From: Amycolatopsis sp. DSM 110486
GTDB lineage: Bacteria > Actinomycetota > Actinomycetes > Mycobacteriales > Pseudonocardiaceae
Reading direction: 5' to 3'
Length of the DNA stretch: 64,000 bases
Assembly (NCBI RefSeq): GCF_019468465.1
Contig: NZ_CP080519.1
Coordinates: 7,867,001 to 7,931,000 of the forward strand
Below are positions 19,402 through 27,429 of the stretch, piece by piece; the stretch's first letter is position 1, and each line of letters starts with the position of its first letter. The notes under the pieces are model-generated. The model saw only the letters and a program-made list of their open reading frames with translations, made no database searches and had not been told where the DNA came from. The translations under genes and the position numbers were made by a program.

Positions 19402-19497
19402 CGGGTCAGTGTAGAAGCCCGACCCGTTGATCGCCGGGAGTCCACATCGGACCCGGAACCGGTGCCGCGCGGGAGCCCGCACGGCACCGGCCGTGGT

Positions 19498-19572
19498 TCA
19501 GCGCCGCCGACGGCTCACGCGCCGTGCGGTTCGGCGGCCGGTGCGGCGGGCGACCCTGCGCGATCCGAACAT
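19498..19572 (-). CDS. 24-residue arginine-rich peptide next to DUF6325
   Basis: Small frame with ATG at 19572 preceded by GGAGGCACCACC. It ends TGA at 19498-19500. Twelve of 24 residues are Arg, arranged as a four-residue repeat after MFGS: RRVA, RRTG, RRTA, RRVS, RRRR. It is 17 bases downstream of the DUF6325 gene on the same strand, so co-transcription is likely. The strong ribosome site and regular repeat argue that it is translated. It could bind nucleic acid or acidic membrane lipid; nothing in the sequence decides this. Such a short gene is usually missed by gene callers. Confidence 0.6.
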   Translation of the reverse strand: MFGSRRVARRTGRRTARRVSRRRR

Positions 19573-19589
19573 GGTGGTGCCTCCTTGAC

Positions 19590-20135
19590 TCAGGTGTGGC
19601 TGGGGGTGGCGGTCTCGAAGGCGTGCAGCTGCTGCGCTTCCTCCGCCGTGACCAGGCCGATGGCGACGAGGTCGAGCGGGCTGATGAAGCCGTCGGAGAT
19701 GCGGAACCCGCCCGCTTCCGCGATGGCGTCGCGGAGGGGGATGGCCCAGCGGTGTTCGAGCAGCACGAGAGCGGCGGCGGAACCGTCTGGGATCTCCTCC
19801 AGGACGTCCCAGGCGTCTTCGTCGGAGAACACCTCGACGCCTTCGGCGGCCTTCTCGGCACCCGCGAGGGCACCGGCCTCCATGCCTTCCTCGCCGTCGA
19901 TCCCGAGCCCGATCAGCGCGCCGACCTTGCTGCCGAGCTCGATGGCTTCTTCGTCACTGAGGTTGCTGAGGTGGGCGACCTCGATCTCGCCGTTTGAATC
20001 CTTGTGCACGGCCAGCGCGTCGACCACGTTGACGGTGCCGCTCTCCCTCAGGCGCTCGAGCTCGGTGATGATCGCGCCGTGGAAGTCCGGGTCCGGAAAT
20101 CCCAGCACGACGAGTTGGATGGGTCCGATCGTCAT
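19590..20135 (-). CDS. DUF6325 family protein
   Basis: Protein of 181 residues from ATG at 20135. It begins GPIQLVVLGFPDPDFHGAI, followed by ELERLRESGTVNVVDALAV, the standard opening of this actinobacterial family (related to DUF1269). It is strongly acidic in the middle. A Gly/Ala-rich hydrophobic stretch, GSKVGALIGLGIDGEEG, precedes the DAWDVLEEIPDGSAAALVLLEH block. The family's role is unknown; members often occur with small membrane or SHOCT-domain proteins. Here the partner is the Arg-rich peptide. Confidence 0.82.
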   Translation of the reverse strand: MTIGPIQLVVLGFPDPDFHGAIITELERLRESGTVNVVDALAVHKDSNGEIEVAHLSNLSDEEAIELGSKVGALIGLGIDGEEGMEAGALAGAEKAAEGVEVFSDEDAWDVLEEIPDGSAAALVLLEHRWAIPLRDAIAEAGGFRISDGFISPLDLVAIGLVTAEEAQQLHAFETATPSHT

Positions 20136-20231
20136 GAATCTGCCTCCGTTCTGCGTCGCGTCCCTCATGGCGAGCATCTGGGCGCGGGTCGTGAACGGCC
20201 TCATCTGCGAGAGGTGAGCTTGCGCCGCGCG

Positions 20232-21200
20232 TCAGACTTCGAGCGCCCAGCGGACGTACGGCCGCTTCGACGTGAAGCCGGCCCTCGCGAAGATCCCGGA
20301 CGGGCCCGCGGGGCTCGCCGAGTCCGCGTTCACGCTGGCCCGGTGGAAGCCGTGCTCGGCGGCCGCCCGCAGCGCGTGCCCGATCAGCGCGCCGGCGACG
20401 CCGCGGTTGCGGTAGGCGGGAATCGTCCCGATGTTCATGAAGTGCACGTCGCGGACACCGGTGACCGCCGCGTCGCCTTCCCAGTGGTTGGCCACGAGCA
20501 TTCCCACCGCGGTGCCGTCCGCCGCGTCGCGCAGCAGGAAACTGGCCTCGGGCCGCAGGGTGTGGTTCGCGATCTTGTTCTTCCAGTTGTCCGCGGGCAC
20601 CGGCGCCGGAATCCAGTTGTCCGCGTACGCCTCGTTGCGGGTCACGCGGAAGTCCTCGTCGTTGTCCGCCGACCACTGCTCGATCCGCAGCCCGTCGGGG
20701 ATCTCCGCTTCGGGGAGCGCGGCGCCGAGCGGGTGCTCCATGTGCTGGAAGTGCCGGACGGGCGCGAAGCCTTGCGGGCCCAGGAGTTCGGCCAGGCCTG
20801 CGATGTGCCCGGCCTTGTGGACGTCGATCGCGAGCCGTAGCGCCGGGTGGTGCAGCGCGTGCAGCGTTTTCGCCGCCGCCACGCCGGCCTCGACGAGCGC
20901 GGTGCCGATACCCCGGCGCCGGTGGTCCGGATGCACGCCGCCGTCGAGGAACACGCGGTGGACGTCTTCCGCGAACCGCTTGTAGCGGATCTTCATGTAC
21001 CCGACCATCACGTCACCGTCGAAGGCCGCGAGGCTCGCGCGCTCCAGATCCGCGTAGGGATCGACCAGCTCCTGCAGGGTGTCCTGCGCGGTGTAGTTCT
21101 CGCCGATCCGGTCGACGGTCTCCATGGCGTTGAGCAGATCGGCTGCTGCCTGGGCGTCGTCGCGGGTGAGCGGCTGCCAGGTGAGAGACGTGGTGTCCAT
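20232..21200 (-). CDS. Tandem GNAT-domain N-acetyltransferase
   Basis: Protein of 322 residues from ATG at 21200. An in-frame ATG at 21218 would add six residues; neither has a strong ribosome site. Two GNAT domains are present. The first has the acetyl-CoA loop VHPDHRRRGIGTALVEAG. The second has IPAYRNRGVAGALIGHAL and the late SASPAGPSGIFARAGF. Duplicated GNAT proteins of this kind include MshD-like and peptide or drug acetyltransferases. Nothing nearby indicates mycothiol synthesis, so the substrate is open. Confidence 0.85.
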   Translation of the reverse strand: MDTTSLTWQPLTRDDAQAAADLLNAMETVDRIGENYTAQDTLQELVDPYADLERASLAAFDGDVMVGYMKIRYKRFAEDVHRVFLDGGVHPDHRRRGIGTALVEAGVAAAKTLHALHHPALRLAIDVHKAGHIAGLAELLGPQGFAPVRHFQHMEHPLGAALPEAEIPDGLRIEQWSADNDEDFRVTRNEAYADNWIPAPVPADNWKNKIANHTLRPEASFLLRDAADGTAVGMLVANHWEGDAAVTGVRDVHFMNIGTIPAYRNRGVAGALIGHALRAAAEHGFHRASVNADSASPAGPSGIFARAGFTSKRPYVRWALEV

Positions 21201-21444
21201 GCGCCCGAAGGTATTCATGCGCGGGCGGGCTGTCGCTTCGTTTTCCGGCAAAAGTGGTCGCCGACGGTTCGAAATCCCGTCGCTCGACCGCGAGCCGGGC
21301 CCCGACGTCCGCGACATCTCGATGGTCGGAACCCAGCCGGAGGCCGGAAAGCTCGCCGAGCTCCGCGCCGCCCACTCGCGCGCGATGCCCGCCTGACCAA
21401 CGGAAACGTCCACGGCGGCACCGAAGCCGCCACGCCCGCGCCGA

Positions 21445-22602
21445 TCAGGCGGACTTCTCCGCTTCGTGCCGGGCCTTCGCCTCCTCCAGGGCCTGGCCCT
21501 GCCGGCTGTGCAGCTCGGCCCGCAGCTTCTTCGCCTGCGCCTCGGTGGCGGCGAGGCGGTCGAGCCGCTGCTGGAAGTGCGGGGCGACGGCTTCGGCGAA
21601 CAGCTCGTAGTGCCGCGCCGTGGCGGCCGGGGTCGCCCACTCGTGCGCCATCATCAGGTACGAGCCGAAGCCGCCCTTCGACTGAGCCTCGAGGTTGCCG
21701 ATCTGGCGGATCGCGTCCTGCGGGGTGCCTATCACGCCGATGCCGCTGGCGTTGATCCAGTCGACGCGCTCGGTGAAGGTCGCGCCGCCGGGTTCGAAGT
21801 GGGGGACGGCGGCGACGTGCTGCAGGTAGTCGCACCAGTCGTCGAGGCCGTGCTCGACTTCGGCGTAGGCCTGTTCCTTCGTCTCGGCCAGGTGCATCGG
21901 TCCGACAAGGCGCCAGCCGTCGCGGTTCATCGTGGTGCCGAACTGCGCGGCGCGTTCCTCGGCGACGTCCCAGTGCTGGGCCAGCAGGTCGAGGTCGCCG
22001 GTCAGGGTCGCGCCGATCGACAGGAGGCTGAGCCCGTGCTTGCCGGCAATGCGCGGCCCCGACGGCGACGCGATCGCGGCGACGCCGACCTCCAGCCCGC
22101 CCTGGGTGAAGGGCCGCAGCTGGCACAGCGCGTCACGCAGCTGATAGCGGTCGGTTTTGGCCGTCACGGGTTCGGCGCCGTTGAGCAGCTGCATCAGCAC
22201 GTCGGCGTCCTCTTCCAGCGCGCCGCGCTGGCTGAGGGGGTCGAGGCCGATCATGGACGCGTCGGTCGGCAGCGAGCCCGGGCCGAGGCCGAGCATGAAC
22301 CGGCCGCGCGTGAGGTGGTCGAGCAGGATCGCGCGGTCGGCCACCCACAACGGGTTGTGGTACGGCAGCGAGAGCACGCCGGTGCCGAGCTTGATCGTCT
22401 TCGTCTGAGCCGCGACGTGGGCGATGAAGATCTCCGGGCTCGCGATGAGCTCGACGCCGCAGGAGTGGTGCTCGCCGATCCACGCTTCGTCGTAGCCCAG
22501 CCGGTCGAGCAGCTTGATCGTCTCGACGTCGCGAGCCAGGGCCGCGACCGGGCTCTTGATCGGTGAGGCGTGGAACGGGGCCATGAAGACGCCGAAACGC
22601 AT
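21445..22602 (-). CDS. LLM-class flavin-dependent monooxygenase
   Basis: Protein of 385 residues, ATG at 22602. A luciferase-like TIM-barrel enzyme that uses reduced FMN, resembling the limonene/alkanal monooxygenase subgroup. Typical features are MRFGVFMAPFH at the start, the DEAWIGEHHS block, GTGVLSLPYHNPL, and GRFMLGLGPGSLPTDASM. The C-terminus ends in a charged coil with alternating Ala, Glu and Arg residues. It is divergent from a GAF-Fis activator gene, its probable regulator. A separate flavin reductase is not present nearby. Confidence 0.9.
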   Translation of the reverse strand: MRFGVFMAPFHASPIKSPVAALARDVETIKLLDRLGYDEAWIGEHHSCGVELIASPEIFIAHVAAQTKTIKLGTGVLSLPYHNPLWVADRAILLDHLTRGRFMLGLGPGSLPTDASMIGLDPLSQRGALEEDADVLMQLLNGAEPVTAKTDRYQLRDALCQLRPFTQGGLEVGVAAIASPSGPRIAGKHGLSLLSIGATLTGDLDLLAQHWDVAEERAAQFGTTMNRDGWRLVGPMHLAETKEQAYAEVEHGLDDWCDYLQHVAAVPHFEPGGATFTERVDWINASGIGVIGTPQDAIRQIGNLEAQSKGGFGSYLMMAHEWATPAATARHYELFAEAVAPHFQQRLDRLAATEAQAKKLRAELHSRQGQALEEAKARHEAEKSA

Positions 22603-22681
22603 GAGTCCTCCTTGACTTCGCCGGCCGGGTGATCGACGGTAACGCCGGGGTGCCGCGCCACACCGGGCTCGAGGCGGAAGC

Positions 22682-22696
22682 GTTCAAAAGATGAAC
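22682..22696. promoter_or_regulatory. Inverted repeat in the monooxygenase/regulator divergent promoter
   Basis: GTTCAAAAGATGAAC has perfect 5-base arms GTTCA/TGAAC around AAAGA. It lies 79 bases upstream of the monooxygenase start and 88 bases upstream of the regulator start. Fis-type activators bind such palindromes. Assignment to the neighbouring regulator is inference. Confidence 0.45.
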
Positions 22697-22784
22697 ACCC
22701 CGCCCGATCGGGGGCTGGCAGCGCGCTTCGCCGATCCTGCACACTCGAGGTTTCCCGGCGACGACGCCAGGAGAGGAGCCGCCC

Positions 22785-23798
22785 GTGCCCACCTCGGACG
22801 TCTGGCAGCAGTTCCTCGAGGCCGATCGCCGCGGGGCGGCGCGGCCGGAGATCGAGGAGTCGTGGGTGCGGTCGCGGCAGTCCGGCGTCGATCCCGAGCG
22901 GCTCGACCTCGCGCCCGCCGAGTTCGACCCCGAAACCTTGCTCGTCGCGGTCGGCGGCCGCGTCATTCCCGGCACGGCCGATCTGCTCGTGGGCGACGCC
23001 GCGTCGGTCGCGTTGGTCGACCCGCGCGGCACGCTCACCTGGCGCTGGGAGTCCGACCCCGCGTTGCGCCGTGACCTGCAGCAGGTGGAGGTCGAGCCCG
23101 GGCACCGCTACGTCGAGGACGGCGTCGGCACCTGCGGGGTCGGGCTCTCGATGGCGGTGCGCTCCGCGTCGATGGTGGTCGGTGCCGAGCACTACAAACA
23201 GGCCTGGCACCCCTACACCTGCGCGACCGCGCCGATCGTAGACCCGACCACGCGGCTGCTGCTCGGCTCGGTCAACGTGTGCTGCCGCGCCGAGCACACC
23301 AACCGGTTTGTGATGGCCGCCGTCGTGGCCTTCGCCGAGCGCCTGCGTTCGGCGTTGCGAGACGCGGCCACGCCCCGGCAGCGCCGGCTGGTCGACGCGC
23401 ACATGACGTTCCGCTCCCTGCCCGGCACCACCGTGATCACGCTCGACGGCGAGATCATGATCAGCGACGGCGGCCCCACCGCGACCCTGCCCGACCGCGC
23501 GACGCTGTGGTCGATGCTGCGCGAAGCCGGCCCCTCGGCCACGCACCTGCCCCTCGCCGACGGCCGCGTCGCCATCGTCCGCCCCGTCACGCCGGGCCGG
23601 TTCGAGGACGGCTGTGTCCTGATCTTCAGCGCGGTTTCGTTGTCGGAGCACGAAAACCCGCTCCAGAACGCGGAAGCCGAGATCATCCGCGAGGTCCTGA
23701 TCGCCTGCCGCGGCAACAAGACCGCGGCTGCGCACCGGCTCGGCATGTCGCGCGGCACCCTGTACAAGCGCATCCGCCGCTACGGCCTGGGCGACTGA
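22785..23798 (+). CDS. GAF-domain activator with C-terminal Fis-type helix-turn-helix
   Basis: Protein of 337 residues from GTG at 22785, after AGGAGAGGAG. Residues 20-190 form an AcoR-like sensor region: an N-terminal ESWVRSRQSGVDPE motif and a GAF domain with GVGTCGVGLSMAVRS. The C-terminal 40 residues (REVLIACRGNKTAAAHRLGM) are a Fis/HTH_8 DNA-binding unit. The AAA+ ATPase domain of classic AcoR proteins is missing, so it should not act through sigma-54, in line with actinobacterial relatives. It probably controls the divergent flavin monooxygenase. Confidence 0.88.
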   Translation: MPTSDVWQQFLEADRRGAARPEIEESWVRSRQSGVDPERLDLAPAEFDPETLLVAVGGRVIPGTADLLVGDAASVALVDPRGTLTWRWESDPALRRDLQQVEVEPGHRYVEDGVGTCGVGLSMAVRSASMVVGAEHYKQAWHPYTCATAPIVDPTTRLLLGSVNVCCRAEHTNRFVMAAVVAFAERLRSALRDAATPRQRRLVDAHMTFRSLPGTTVITLDGEIMISDGGPTATLPDRATLWSMLREAGPSATHLPLADGRVAIVRPVTPGRFEDGCVLIFSAVSLSEHENPLQNAEAEIIREVLIACRGNKTAAAHRLGMSRGTLYKRIRRYGLGD

Positions 23799-23801
23799 GC
23801 T

Positions 23802-25238
23802 TCACCGCTGGGCATGCTTCGGCAGGAACCGGACCAGCAGCAGCACCAGCACGTAGACGCCGGCGCAGAGGCCGAACACCAGCTTGGCAGCGCAAATGTA
23901 CGTTGCCGCCGAGGGCGGCCCGACGCGGGCGAAGAACACGGTGCCGAGCGCGGCGACGCCGATGGCGTTGGCGAACTGCTGAGCGGCGTTGAGCACGCCG
24001 GCGCCGGTGCCGACCTCTTCGGTGGTGGCGTCGCCGAGGATGAAGTCGAACAGCGGCACGAACAGCAGCCCGGAACCGAGCCCGGTCACGAGCAGGGCCG
24101 GGGCCAGCTGCCACACGGTGATGGCGGCGCCCCAGTGGGCGATCGACCACCAGAGACCGAGCAGGCCGGCGACCGCGACGGCCAGTCCCAGGTCGAGGTT
24201 GAAGCGGCCGAGCTTGCCGGCGAGGACCGCACCGGACAACAACGTGGCGACCGCGGTGCCGACCGCCCACGGGATCAGGGCGAAGCCGGTCTGCAGCGGT
24301 GACCAGTTCATGCCGGACTGCAGCAGCAGGTTGAGCACCAGGACGAACGCGCTGAGCGCGGCGTAGAACCCGCCGACGATCAGCAGACCCACCACGAAGC
24401 TGCGCTTGCGGAACAGCGACGGCGCGATGACCGGGTGCGCGCTGCGGTGTTCGGACGCGACGAACAGCCCGAAGGCCACCAGCCCGGCGGCGATCATCAC
24501 GTACGTCCACGCGGGCCAGCCGAGGTCGCGGCCCTGGATGAGCGGCACGATCAGCAGCGCCGAACCGGCGGTGAGCAGGCTGACGCCACGCAGGTCGAGG
24601 CGCGCGGTGCGGTCTTCGCCGCTGTGACGGGGGAGGACCCAACCGGCGAGCGCGCCGGCGAGGACGCCGAACGGGACGTTGATGAGGAAGATCGAGCGCC
24701 ATTCGCTGCCGAAGAGGTCCAGGTGCAGCAGCCAGCCGGCCAGGACCGGGCCGGCGACCGTGGCCAGGCCCATGATCGGGCCGAACGGCATGAGCGCCCT
24801 GCGCAGGTGCTCGGGCGGGAAGACGATCTTCACCAGCGCGAGACCCTGCGGGATCATCACGGAGCCGAACAAGCCCTGGAACACGCGGGCGGCGATGAGG
24901 AACCCGGCGCTGGGCGCGAGGCCGCAGGCCAGCGACGAGACGGTGAAGCCGGCCATGCCCAGCAGGAACAGCCGCCGGCGGCCGAGCAGGTCACCGAGGC
25001 GGCCCGAGGTGATGAGGCCGAGCGCGAACGCCGCGGTGTAGGCCGAGAGCACCCATTGCAGCGTCATCGGCCCACCGCCGAGGTCCGCGCGGATCGACGG
25101 CCCGGCCAGGTTGGCGACGCTCGTGTCGACGAGGTCCATGAGCTCGGCGACGACCACGACGACCAGCACCAGCCAGGCCTGGCGGAGGGGGAGCTGCGCC
25201 GTTCGTGGCGCGGTCGACGAACTAAGTTCAGCAGTCAC
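23802..25238 (-). CDS. MFS multidrug efflux transporter, 14-TM EmrB/QacA type
   Basis: Protein of 478 residues. Membrane segments number about 14. Motif A is present as GRLGDLLGRRRLFLLG, and TM1 carries the DTSVANLAGPSI motif typical of the DHA2 drug:H+ antiporters. The GTG at 25238 has no ribosome site upstream; the sequence before it is operator DNA. The mRNA may therefore be leaderless. The first codons (GTG ACT GCT GAA CTT AGT TC) contain one of three copies of the operator shared with the divergent TetR gene, which almost certainly represses this pump. Confidence 0.9.
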   Translation of the reverse strand: MTAELSSSTAPRTAQLPLRQAWLVLVVVVVAELMDLVDTSVANLAGPSIRADLGGGPMTLQWVLSAYTAAFALGLITSGRLGDLLGRRRLFLLGMAGFTVSSLACGLAPSAGFLIAARVFQGLFGSVMIPQGLALVKIVFPPEHLRRALMPFGPIMGLATVAGPVLAGWLLHLDLFGSEWRSIFLINVPFGVLAGALAGWVLPRHSGEDRTARLDLRGVSLLTAGSALLIVPLIQGRDLGWPAWTYVMIAAGLVAFGLFVASEHRSAHPVIAPSLFRKRSFVVGLLIVGGFYAALSAFVLVLNLLLQSGMNWSPLQTGFALIPWAVGTAVATLLSGAVLAGKLGRFNLDLGLAVAVAGLLGLWWSIAHWGAAITVWQLAPALLVTGLGSGLLFVPLFDFILGDATTEEVGTGAGVLNAAQQFANAIGVAALGTVFFARVGPPSAATYICAAKLVFGLCAGVYVLVLLLVRFLPKHAQR

Positions 25239-25268
25239 GAACTAAGTTCTAAATGACGAACTAAGTTC
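25219..25268. promoter_or_regulatory. Three copies of GAACTAAGTTC operator
   Basis: Exact 11-base near-palindromes occur at 25219-25229, 25239-25249 and 25258-25268, spaced 20 and 19 bases. Each has GAACT/AGTTC arms around one central base; the third extends to ACGAACTAAGTTCGT. One copy is inside the transporter gene, one touches its start codon and one lies upstream of tetR. The spacing, near two DNA turns, would place bound dimers on one face. Confidence 0.88.
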
Positions 25269-25290
25269 GTGTCAAGGTAGGGTGGCGCAC

Positions 25291-25983
25291 ATGCCCGCCG
25301 CCTCCCGCCGTGCTCAGCGCTCCGAGCCCTCCGCTTCCCGCAAGCCGCCCATCACCGCCGAGCGCATCACGGACGCCGCGTTGCAGGTCGTCGCCACCGA
25401 GGGCTACGACGCGCTGACCATCCGCCGCGTCACCGCAGTGCTGGAAACCGGCCCGTCGTCGCTCTACGCCCACATCACCACGAAGACCGACCTCGACGAC
25501 CTGCTCATCGGCCGGCTCTGTTCGGAAATCTCCTTGCCCGAGCCGGACCCCGCCACGTGGCGGCAGCAGATCCACGACGTCTACGCCCAGATGCGCGACC
25601 AGTACCTCAAGTACCCCGGCGTCTCCCGCGCGGCGCTCGCCCTGGTCCCCACGCACCTGGAAACCCTGCGTGTCAGCGAGGGCATCCTGGGTCTCTTGCT
25701 GGCCGGCGGTGTCCCCGCGCAGACCGCGGCGTGGGCACTGGATTCACTCACGTTGTATGTCACCGCGTACGCCTGGGAGCGGTCGCTGGTCCACCAGCGC
25801 CGGAAGAACAAGGACGACGACTGGGTGCTCAGCCGGGAGGACCTCGTCGAGCGGCTCGGTGCTCTACCGGCCGAACGGTTTCCCCGCACCCGGCGCCACG
25901 CGGCCGAACTGACGTCCGGGTCCGGTCACGACCGGTTCGACTTCACCCTGTCCTTGATGCTCGACAACCTCACCGCTTCTTGA
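25291..25983 (+). CDS. TetR-family repressor of the divergent MFS pump
   Basis: About 230 residues from ATG at 25291; GTG at 25282 is possible. AAGGTAGG precedes both. The helix-turn-helix is near residues 20-65: ITAERITDAALQVVA, then TIRRVTAVLETGPSSLYAHI. The C-terminal ligand domain (about 85-225) is the TetR_C type seen with drug pumps. The last codons form the left arm of a long perfect hairpin. The shared operator array implies repression of itself and the transporter until a ligand binds. Ligand unknown. Confidence 0.92.
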   Translation: MPAASRRAQRSEPSASRKPPITAERITDAALQVVATEGYDALTIRRVTAVLETGPSSLYAHITTKTDLDDLLIGRLCSEISLPEPDPATWRQQIHDVYAQMRDQYLKYPGVSRAALALVPTHLETLRVSEGILGLLLAGGVPAQTAAWALDSLTLYVTAYAWERSLVHQRRKNKDDDWVLSREDLVERLGALPAERFPRTRRHAAELTSGSGHDRFDFTLSLMLDNLTAS

Positions 25984-26014
25984 TCGCTGGTCGCGAAGCG
26001 GTGAGGTTGTCGAG
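25960..26014. terminator. Perfect 20-bp hairpin at end of tetR
   Basis: CTCGACAACCTCACCGCTTC (25960-25979) is repeated exactly in reverse complement at 25995-26014, with a 15-base loop. The left arm is the last coding codons of tetR plus the base before the stop region. It lies between convergent tetR and the cupin gene and probably terminates both transcripts. No U-tract follows. Confidence 0.8.
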
Positions 26015-26035
26015 TCAGACCGGGTTCCCCGCGGC

Positions 26036-26497
26036 TCAGCCGTGCGGGTCGTCCACCTTCAGCTGTTCCCCCGTCGTCGCCACGAACACCACCAGCAGCT
26101 TCGCCGGTTCGGTGGCGCTGACGTTGTCCGTGGCGACGTGGTGCGCGCCCGGTTGTTCGGTCCAGTTTTCACCCTGGTGGTAGGTGTGGGCGGGCTGGCC
26201 TTCGAGCTGACTGCGGATCGTGCCTTCGAGTACGTAGGCGTAGACGAAAGCGTCGCCGTGGCGGTGGGGCGCCGCGCCGGCGGACGGCGGGAACGAGACG
26301 ATCGACGAGGTGAACGTCTTGCCCGGGATGTTCGGCAGGGCCTGGGCGAGAAGCGGCGTCAGCGTCTCGGCAGGATGACCGGAAGCAGAGACCGGAGCCG
26401 AAACCGGAGCGGCAGGCTGGGACTCGGCAGCGGGCGAGCAGCCGGCGACCGCCACCGCGGTGAGCAGCAGGCCGCCGGCGACACGCGGGTTGATCAC
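26036..26497 (-). CDS. Cupin-domain lipoprotein
   Basis: Protein of 153 residues with GTG at 26497 overlapping the oxidoreductase stop (GTGA). The signal peptide ends in a lipobox AVAVAGCSP, so it should be a surface lipoprotein. The mature part is a single cupin barrel with metal ligands in APHRHGDAFVYAYVLEG (His-x-His...Glu position partly changed) and later GAHHVATDN. Small exported cupins of this kind are linked to detoxification or sensing of organic compounds, but no substrate is known. Co-transcribed with the quinone-type oxidoreductase. Confidence 0.82.
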   Translation of the reverse strand: MINPRVAGGLLLTAVAVAGCSPAAESQPAAPVSAPVSASGHPAETLTPLLAQALPNIPGKTFTSSIVSFPPSAGAAPHRHGDAFVYAYVLEGTIRSQLEGQPAHTYHQGENWTEQPGAHHVATDNVSATEPAKLLVVFVATTGEQLKVDDPHG

Positions 26498-27405
26498 TTG
26501 GCCACCTGGATGATCGTCTTGCCCGGAGTCCGCTGGCGCCGCGCGAACGCCTCCGCCGTCTCCGCGAGCGGGCGCACGCCGCCGACGATCGGCTTCAGCC
26601 GTCCGTCGCGGACTCGCTGAGCCAGGTCCGCCAGGCGCGCACGATCCGGTTCCACCACGAAGAAAACGGCGCGTCCGTCGGCCGGCTGCACCTCGGGCGG
26701 CGCGGCGATGGTCACGACGGTGCCGCCGGGGCGCACCAGCTTCGTCGAGCGTTCGAGCACCTCGCCGCCGATCACGTCGAGGATCACGTCGGCCGGGCCG
26801 GCGGACTCGAAGGAGTCGGTGTCCACAAAGGAGTGCGCGCCGAGGCCGAGCACGAAGTCGCGGTCGGCGGGCCGGCCGGTGCCGATCACCTGGGCCCCCA
26901 CCTCGTGGGCGAGCTGCACCGCGATGGACCCGACACCGCCGGCGGCGCCGTGGATCAGCACGGTCTGACCGGTGGACAGCGAAGCGTGGTCGAACAGGGC
27001 CTGCCACGCCGTCAGCCCCGAGATCGGCAGCGCGGCGGCCACGGTGTGGTCGATGTCCGCGGGAAGCGGCGCGAGGTTGCGGGCCTCGACGGCGGTGTAC
27101 TCGGCCAGGGAACCGTCGCGCAGCCAGTCGGTGAGGCCGAACACGCGCTGCCCGACGCTCAGGCCGGTGGTGCCGTAACCCAGCTCGGTGACGACGCCGG
27201 ACAGCTCGTGCCCGGGCACGCTGGGCGTGCGGTCGCGGCCGGCGCGGTCGGTCCAGGTGCCGGGCCACTCGAGCTCGCCCGGGGTGAAGCCGGCGGCGTG
27301 GACGCGCACGATGACGTCGTTCTCGGCGGCGTGCGGGTGGGGCACCTCGGCGAGCTTGAGGCCGCCGACGCCCGCGCTTCGGTCCTGGGCGGTGATGGCT
27401 TGCAT
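26494..27405 (-). CDS. NADP-dependent zinc-less alcohol dehydrogenase/quinone oxidoreductase (MDR)
   Basis: Protein of 303 residues from ATG at 27405 with AAGGAC upstream. It is a medium-chain reductase of the quinone oxidoreductase class: GroES-like N-terminus (VPGHELSGVVTELG), then a Rossmann domain with the nucleotide loop HGAAGGVGSIAVQLA. The catalytic-zinc Cys and the four-Cys structural zinc site are absent, as is normal for this class. It reduces enals or quinones with NADPH. It lies downstream of an MFS gene with 24 bases between and overlaps the cupin gene, so a three-gene operon is likely. Confidence 0.9.
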   Translation of the reverse strand: MQAITAQDRSAGVGGLKLAEVPHPHAAENDVIVRVHAAGFTPGELEWPGTWTDRAGRDRTPSVPGHELSGVVTELGYGTTGLSVGQRVFGLTDWLRDGSLAEYTAVEARNLAPLPADIDHTVAAALPISGLTAWQALFDHASLSTGQTVLIHGAAGGVGSIAVQLAHEVGAQVIGTGRPADRDFVLGLGAHSFVDTDSFESAGPADVILDVIGGEVLERSTKLVRPGGTVVTIAAPPEVQPADGRAVFFVVEPDRARLADLAQRVRDGRLKPIVGGVRPLAETAEAFARRQRTPGKTIIQVAK

Positions 27406-27429
27406 GTCGGGTCCTTTCAGGACAGTCAC

